This document shows, piece by piece, positions 1-5,172 of a stretch of DNA of 5,172 nucleotides. The position numbers and the translations under genes were made by a program. The notes below the pieces were generated by a model. The model was not told the origin of the DNA and searched no databases. It saw nothing but the letters and a program-made list of their open reading frames with translations. Origin of the DNA: Planctomycetia bacterium (GTDB lineage: Bacteria; Planctomycetota; Planctomycetia; Pirellulales; UBA1268); contig RFPF01000231.1 of NCBI GenBank assembly GCA_009926295.1, positions 1-5,172 on the forward strand, written 5' to 3'. Within the stretch, counting starts at the first letter, position 1. Every line of letters begins with the position of its first letter.

Positions 1-2921
<2,921 letters not shown>

Positions 2922-2929
2922 GACGAGGG

Positions 2930-2933
2930 CTCC
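2930..2933 (-). promoter_or_regulatory. Shine-Dalgarno of gcvP
   Basis: GGAG lies 8 bases upstream of the ATG at 2921 on the minus strand. It fixes that start over the out-of-frame ATG at 2941, which has no comparable SD. It lies just downstream of the hairpin at 2942-2960, so the riboswitch could in principle control its accessibility, although I found no clear anti-SD partner. Confidence 0.6.
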
Positions 2934-2941
2934 GCGATCAT

Positions 2942-2960
2942 GGTGCCGATGGGCGGCACC
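2942..2960 (-). promoter_or_regulatory. Perfect hairpin between glycine aptamer 2 and the gcvP SD (candidate expression platform)
   Basis: On the minus strand GGTGCCG-CCCAT-CGGCACC forms a perfect 7-bp, GC-rich stem with a 5-base loop. It begins 9 bases after the last P1 base of aptamer 2 and ends 8 bases before the gcvP SD. No U-tract follows (the next bases are ATGATCGCGG), so it is not a canonical intrinsic terminator. It may be part of the riboswitch expression platform or simply an insulating hairpin. The structure is seen in the sequence; the role is inferred. Confidence 0.5.
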
Positions 2961-2969
2961 GTTGGAACC

Positions 2970-3131
2970 CTGTTGTCCTTGGACCTGAGAGATTCGCCGC
3001 AGACTCCTATCTGCGGGTTGCCCCTTCGGTGGACGCACCCTCGAAAGAGTCCGTCACTCTCCAACAGTGTGTGTCGTCAGTACTTTTGCCTGAGCGTTCA
3101 GCCTTCGGCGGTCTTGCGACTCTCTCCTGAC
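2970..3131 (-). promoter_or_regulatory. Tandem glycine riboswitch (two gcvT-type aptamers) in the gcvP leader
   Basis: Two glycine aptamers lie head to tail on the minus strand. Aptamer 1 (3131-3076) has P1 GTCAG/CTGAC (3131-3127 with 3080-3076), the GGAGAGA opening, a GTC-GCAA-GAC hairpin (3120-3111), the GCCGAAGGC element and CTCAGGCAAAAG. Aptamer 2 (3067-2970) has P1 CTGTTG/CAACAG (3067-3062 with 2975-2970), GGAGAG, a longer P3 arm, CACCGAAGGGGCAA, a perfect 7-bp stem CCGCAGA/TCTGCGG (3016-3010 with 3003-2997) and CTCTCAGG. These are hallmarks of the family, which usually turns gcv genes on when glycine is abundant. The location upstream of gcvP agrees. Aptamer 1 overlaps the last 34 bases of the upstream acetyltransferase gene. 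One deviation is TCCAAGGAC in aptamer 2 where CAAAAGGAC is usual. Confidence 0.95.
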
Positions 3132-3634
3132 ACCGGAAGTCTAGTCAGGTGCCGCTCGGCCGCCAACCGCGCGGCCCGCCAAAAAGCGGCTGCCGCCGGC
3201 CAGCGGTCGAGCGTTTCAGCGTGAACGACGGAAGCACCGCGAACCTCGGCAAAATGCACGGCGGTGGCCACGAGCGACATCCCCACGCCGCGCCGCCGGC
3301 AGGCAGGATCTACAACGAGCAGGCCGATCGACCACCGCAGATGAGCGCTTTGCCCGGCTGCCACGAGGATGGCCAATCCGGCTGGCGTTGAGGCCGGCCC
3401 CACCGGCCGCGCGAGCCACGCCCAAACCTCCCTTCCCGGGCGTCCCTGCATCTCGGCCAGCACCCCGGCGGCGGTCGGGAACGGTGCCGCTTTCAGCGTG
3501 TCTTCCGCACACGCGGCCATCAAGCGGTGCACGCCCTCGGCGTCTCGGGGAACGTACGCCCGATCGATGGCCATGCCCGGGCAGGGCGATGCCGGAAATC
3601 CAGCAGCGGGTAATTCAAGCCTGAAGAGGTCCAA
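3098..3634 (-). CDS. GNAT-family N-acetyltransferase, substrate unknown
   Basis: The product is a 178-residue protein with one GNAT fold, expected to transfer an acyl group from acyl-CoA to an amine. The N-terminal strand and helix (IDRAYVPRDAEGVHRLMAAC, about 23-42) are followed by the central strand WSIGLLVVDP (101-110) and the acetyl-CoA pyrophosphate loop RRRGVG (113-118). The C-terminal part includes FWRAARL (151-157). The substrate cannot be told. The frame starts with TTG at 3634, supported by AAGGA with a 5-base gap (3644-3640). An internal ATG at 3574 (residue 21) sits at the usual family start but lacks an SD, so it is the alternative. The last 11 codons and the stop overlap glycine aptamer 1, and a likely gcvP promoter lies inside residues 157-166. 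It is co-directional with gcvP; read-through transcription is possible. No terminator follows it. Confidence 0.82.
   Translation of the reverse strand: MDLFRLELPAAGFPASPCPGMAIDRAYVPRDAEGVHRLMAACAEDTLKAAPFPTAAGVLAEMQGRPGREVWAWLARPVGPASTPAGLAILVAAGQSAHLRWSIGLLVVDPACRRRGVGMSLVATAVHFAEVRGASVVHAETLDRWPAAAAFWRAARLAAERHLTRLPVSGESRKTAEG
3138..3166 (-). promoter_or_regulatory. Candidate sigma70-type promoter of the riboswitch-gcvP transcript, inside the GNAT gene
   Basis: On the minus strand TTGGCG (3166-3161) and TAGACT (3143-3138) are separated by exactly 17 bases. Each matches consensus at four of six positions. A start 7 bases past the -10 falls on the G at 3131, the first base of P1 of aptamer 1. 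That agreement is the main reason to believe it. It lies in the coding end of the acetyltransferase gene, so the bases are also under protein constraint. Confidence 0.5.
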
Positions 3635-3639
3635 GGCAT

Positions 3640-3644
3640 TCCTT
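3640..3644 (-). promoter_or_regulatory. Shine-Dalgarno supporting the TTG start of the GNAT gene
   Basis: AAGGA (within GAAGGA) on the minus strand lies 5 bases before TTG at 3634. It favours the TTG start over the downstream ATG at 3574, which has no SD. An ATG at 3639 directly abuts the SD and is in another frame. Confidence 0.4.
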
Positions 3645-3727
3645 CATCGGCCGAAATCGTGACCTATGCTTTCGAGCGCCCGCAGACTCTACCCAGTCGA
3701 CACAAGTTCTTGCCATTGATGAATTTG

Positions 3728-3816
3728 GGCATAATCCGACGCTTTGCAACCTAGCAAACCACCAAAACAAGACTGCGATCAATCATTTTATGGTTGAATT
3801 CAGTCGGATTTATGCC
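3728..3816. repeat. Interrupted inverted repeat flanking the deoR promoter region (candidate operator pair)
   Basis: The left arm (3728-3751, plus strand) reads GGCATAATCCGAC, six unmatched bases, then CAACC. The right arm (3816-3792, minus strand) reads GGCATAAATCCGAC, six unmatched bases, then CAACC. The 13/14-bp block differs by one inserted A, and the CAACC tail has the same spacing in both. The arms are 40 bases apart and point toward each other. DeoR-type repressors are known to bind separated operators and loop the DNA, so binding sites for the adjacent regulator are the likeliest reading. The repeat is seen in the sequence; the role is inferred. Confidence 0.6.
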
Positions 3817-4659
3817 ATAATGCGGTCTGGGCATGCAGTAAAAGCCGTGCAAAACCACGAACGACGCAGCCGTCTCCTCGACCTGATCCGAATCCGCGGA
3901 TTCGCCGCGCTCGAAGAGCTCGTGCGCGAGCTGGGCGTCTCCGAATCGACGGTCCGCCGCGATCTCGACGCACTCGAGGAGCAGGGATCGGCGAAGCGCA
4001 CGCATGGCGGCGTCCTCTACTCGGGTGGCATGCCCCGGCTCGCGGAGTTCGACGAGCGCCAGCCCGCCAATTGGGCGGCCAAGCGGGCGATCGCCGCCAA
4101 GGCCGCCGAGGTCATCAATGACGGCGAGACCGTGCTCCTCGACGGCGGCACCACGACCTACGAAGTGGCCAGGCTGCTCGTGGGCCGCTCCCTTCAGGTC
4201 GTCACGAACAGCCTGCCGGTTGCAAACCTCTTCGCCTCGGAAGCCCGCACCGACCTCGTGCTGCTCGGGGGATACGTGTCACCCCGCACGGGCGTGTGCC
4301 TCGGTCCCTACGCCAACGAGCTGCTCGGCCGGCTCCACGTCACGACGACGGTGCTCTCCGCCGCCGGCATCTCGGAAGAGGGGCTCTTCAACGCCCACCT
4401 GCTCCTCGCCGAGACCGAGCAGGCGATGCTCAAGGCCGCCGGCCGCGTGATCGTCGTGGCCGACAGCTCGAAATTCGGCCGCAAGAGCCTCACGCTCGTG
4501 TCGGGCCTCTCTTCGATCAACGTGTTCGTCTCCGACGACGGCCTCTCTCCCGCCTGGCGAGACGCGATCGCCAAGGCCGGTGCGCAGCTCGTCATCACCA
4601 GGGTGCCCGACGCGGACGACGCTGCGCACGGCGTTCCTCATCGCACCCGTCCCGCGTGA
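3790..4659 (+). CDS. DeoR-family transcriptional repressor, probable regulator of the adjoining microcompartment operon
   Basis: This is a sugar-metabolism regulator of up to 289 residues. The N-terminal winged helix-turn-helix spans about 24-77, with the family signature LEELVRELGVSESTVRRDL (41-59) and KRTHGGVL (69-76). The C-terminal sugar-phosphate sensing domain (DeoRC) shows DGGTTT (118-123), TNSLPVA (139-145), LLGGYV (158-163), the AAGISEEGLFN segment (191-201) and DSSKFGR (225-231). The effector is probably a phosphorylated sugar intermediate, but which one cannot be read. The outermost ATG is given as start. Residues 1-19 are poorly GC3-biased, precede the usual family start, and overlap a promoter and an inverted repeat, so GTG at 3847 (starting QNHERRSRLLDLI after the initiator) is quite possibly the true start; ATG 3820 is another option. 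pduL follows 7 bases after the stop, implying one operon and autoregulation. Confidence 0.93.
   Translation: MVEFSRIYAIMRSGHAVKAVQNHERRSRLLDLIRIRGFAALEELVRELGVSESTVRRDLDALEEQGSAKRTHGGVLYSGGMPRLAEFDERQPANWAAKRAIAAKAAEVINDGETVLLDGGTTTYEVARLLVGRSLQVVTNSLPVANLFASEARTDLVLLGGYVSPRTGVCLGPYANELLGRLHVTTTVLSAAGISEEGLFNAHLLLAETEQAMLKAAGRVIVVADSSKFGRKSLTLVSGLSSINVFVSDDGLSPAWRDAIAKAGAQLVITRVPDADDAAHGVPHRTRPA
3794..3821 (+). promoter_or_regulatory. Candidate promoter of the deoR-pduL unit
   Basis: TTGAAT (3794-3799) and CATAAT (3816-3821) are 16 bases apart, with a TG one base upstream of the -10 (extended -10 form). Transcription would begin near 3828. This promoter overlaps the right arm of the inverted repeat, as expected for autoregulation. 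If it is real, the regulator cannot start at 3790 or 3820, and GTG at 3847 becomes the start. A second CATAAT at 3730-3735 lies in the left arm, but its nearest -35 (TTGCCA, 3710-3715) is only 14 bases away, so it is weaker. Confidence 0.4.
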
Positions 4660-4666
4660 GCCCGCC

Positions 4667-5172
4667 ATGATCACCACCTCGTCTTCCTCAAGCCTCCCCT
4701 TTCCTGGCCTGCCCGCCGGCCTCGACCGCACGAGCGTCGAGCGGATCGTCCGCGAGATCGTCCTGCGGTCCCACGGAACGCCCCCCTCGCAGGCTGCTCG
4801 TGACGGCGGCCGGGCTGCCGAACCGAAGCTGGTCGTGAGCATTTCAGCCCGCCATTGCCACCTCACCGACGAGCACGTCGAGAAACTCTTCGGCCCGGGC
4901 GCGAAACTCACTCCGCACAAGAATCTGTACCAGGACGGCTTCTACGCCGCCGAGCAAACCGTGATGGTGGTCGGCCCCAAGCGAAAAATGCTGCCCACGG
5001 TGCGGGTGCTGGGCCCCACTCGCAAGGCTTCCCAGGTGGAGCTCGCATTCACCGACGGCATCTCGATGGGCATCGATCTGCCGGTGCGGCCCAGTGGCAG
5101 GATCTCGGGCACGCCGGGCTGCGTGCTCGTGGGCCCCGCCGGCGCCGTCGAACTCGGCGAGGGCGTGATCCG
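4667..5172 (+). CDS. pduL: PduL-type phosphate acyltransferase of a bacterial microcompartment, C-terminal end cut by window
   Basis: PduL interconverts acyl-CoA plus phosphate with acyl phosphate plus CoA. Inside BMCs it recycles CoA after the aldehyde dehydrogenase step. 168 codons are present; the family runs to about 210-230 residues, so the end of the second beta-barrel is missing. Visible signatures: VSISARHCHLT (56-67) with zinc ligands H63 and H65, LTPHKNLYQ (81-89), YAAEQTVMVVGPKRKM (93-108), VRVLGPTRKASQVELAFTD (112-130) with R119 matching the phosphate-binding arginine and E125 matching a metal ligand, and a GTPGCVLVGP strand (148-157). The second zinc-ligand histidines lie off the window. 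Residues 19-35 form a predicted encapsulation helix. The ATG at 4667 is the only sensible start; its SD is weak. It is probably co-transcribed with the DeoR gene. Substrate may be lactyl- or propionyl-CoA, by analogy with PVM-type fucose/rhamnose BMCs. Confidence 0.95.
   Translation, partial: MITTSSSSSLPFPGLPAGLDRTSVERIVREIVLRSHGTPPSQAARDGGRAAEPKLVVSISARHCHLTDEHVEKLFGPGAKLTPHKNLYQDGFYAAEQTVMVVGPKRKMLPTVRVLGPTRKASQVELAFTDGISMGIDLPVRPSGRISGTPGCVLVGPAGAVELGEGVI
4721..4771 (+). other. Predicted BMC encapsulation peptide of PduL (residues 19-35)
   Basis: LDRTSVERIVREIVLRS has an amphipathic helical pattern: V24, I27, V28, I31 and V32 on one face, charged residues on the other. A low-complexity linker rich in Gly, Ala and Arg (about 36-52) joins it to the catalytic domain. 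Such short helices plus linker target cargo to BMC shells. Here it is set back behind 18 Ser/Pro/Gly-rich residues rather than at the extreme N terminus. Prediction is from sequence pattern only. Confidence 0.65.

Noticed and set aside
2942..2960. Intrinsic terminator ahead of gcvP
   Set aside because: The hairpin is strong, but no run of T follows it on the minus strand; the next bases are ATGATCGCGG. It is kept only as a hairpin of uncertain role.
3710..3735. Promoter TTGCCA...CATAAT on the plus strand
   Set aside because: The spacing is only 14 bases. The element at 3794-3821 has better spacing and an extended -10, so this one was not listed separately.
3831..3836. GCATGC palindrome and flanking ATGCC/GGCAT (3812-3834) as an operator
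   Set aside because: Five-base arms 13 bases apart are easily found by chance; the longer repeat 3728-3816 is a better candidate.
4279..4920. A 213-codon open frame on the minus strand across deoR and pduL
   Set aside because: It is antisense to two well-supported genes, has no recognisable motif, and spans their junction.

Overview
The window looks like a stretch of chromosome from a GC-rich bacterium, most likely a planctomycete (or another member of the Planctomycetes-Verrucomicrobia group). This rests on the pairing of a DeoR-type regulator with a PduL phosphotransacylase at the head of one transcription unit. As I recall, that arrangement is typical of the PVM-type bacterial microcompartment (BMC) loci that degrade fucose and rhamnose. 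Strong GC3 bias and mostly weak Shine-Dalgarno sequences fit, but the lineage call is inference.

Minus strand, 3634 down to 1. A GNAT-family acetyltransferase gene (3634-3098) is followed by a tandem glycine riboswitch (3131-2970), a short perfect hairpin (2960-2942), an SD and then gcvP (2921 to beyond position 1). gcvP encodes the full-length, single-chain P protein (glycine decarboxylase) of the glycine cleavage system. Only the last few codons appear to be off the window. The first aptamer starts inside the coding end of the acetyltransferase gene. A -35/-10 pair inside that gene would start the transcript almost exactly at the first base of aptamer 1, so gcvP probably has its own promoter buried in its neighbour.

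Intergenic 3635-3789. This AT-richer divergent region separates the GNAT/gcvP unit from the plus-strand unit. It contains one arm of a roughly 24-bp interrupted inverted repeat (3728-3751). The second arm (3792-3816) lies at the start of the deoR open frame and overlaps a good promoter. I read the pair as a candidate operator for the DeoR protein.

Plus strand, 3790 to 5172. A DeoR-family sugar-metabolism repressor (3790-4659, true start perhaps 3847) is followed 7 bases later by pduL (4667 to the window end, C-terminal part missing). PduL carries an amphipathic helix near its N terminus of the kind that targets enzymes into BMC shells. The rest of the predicted BMC operon (shell proteins, aldehyde dehydrogenase, aldolase, kinase) would lie to the right of the window.

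No rRNA, tRNA, CRISPR array, insertion sequence or phage gene was seen.
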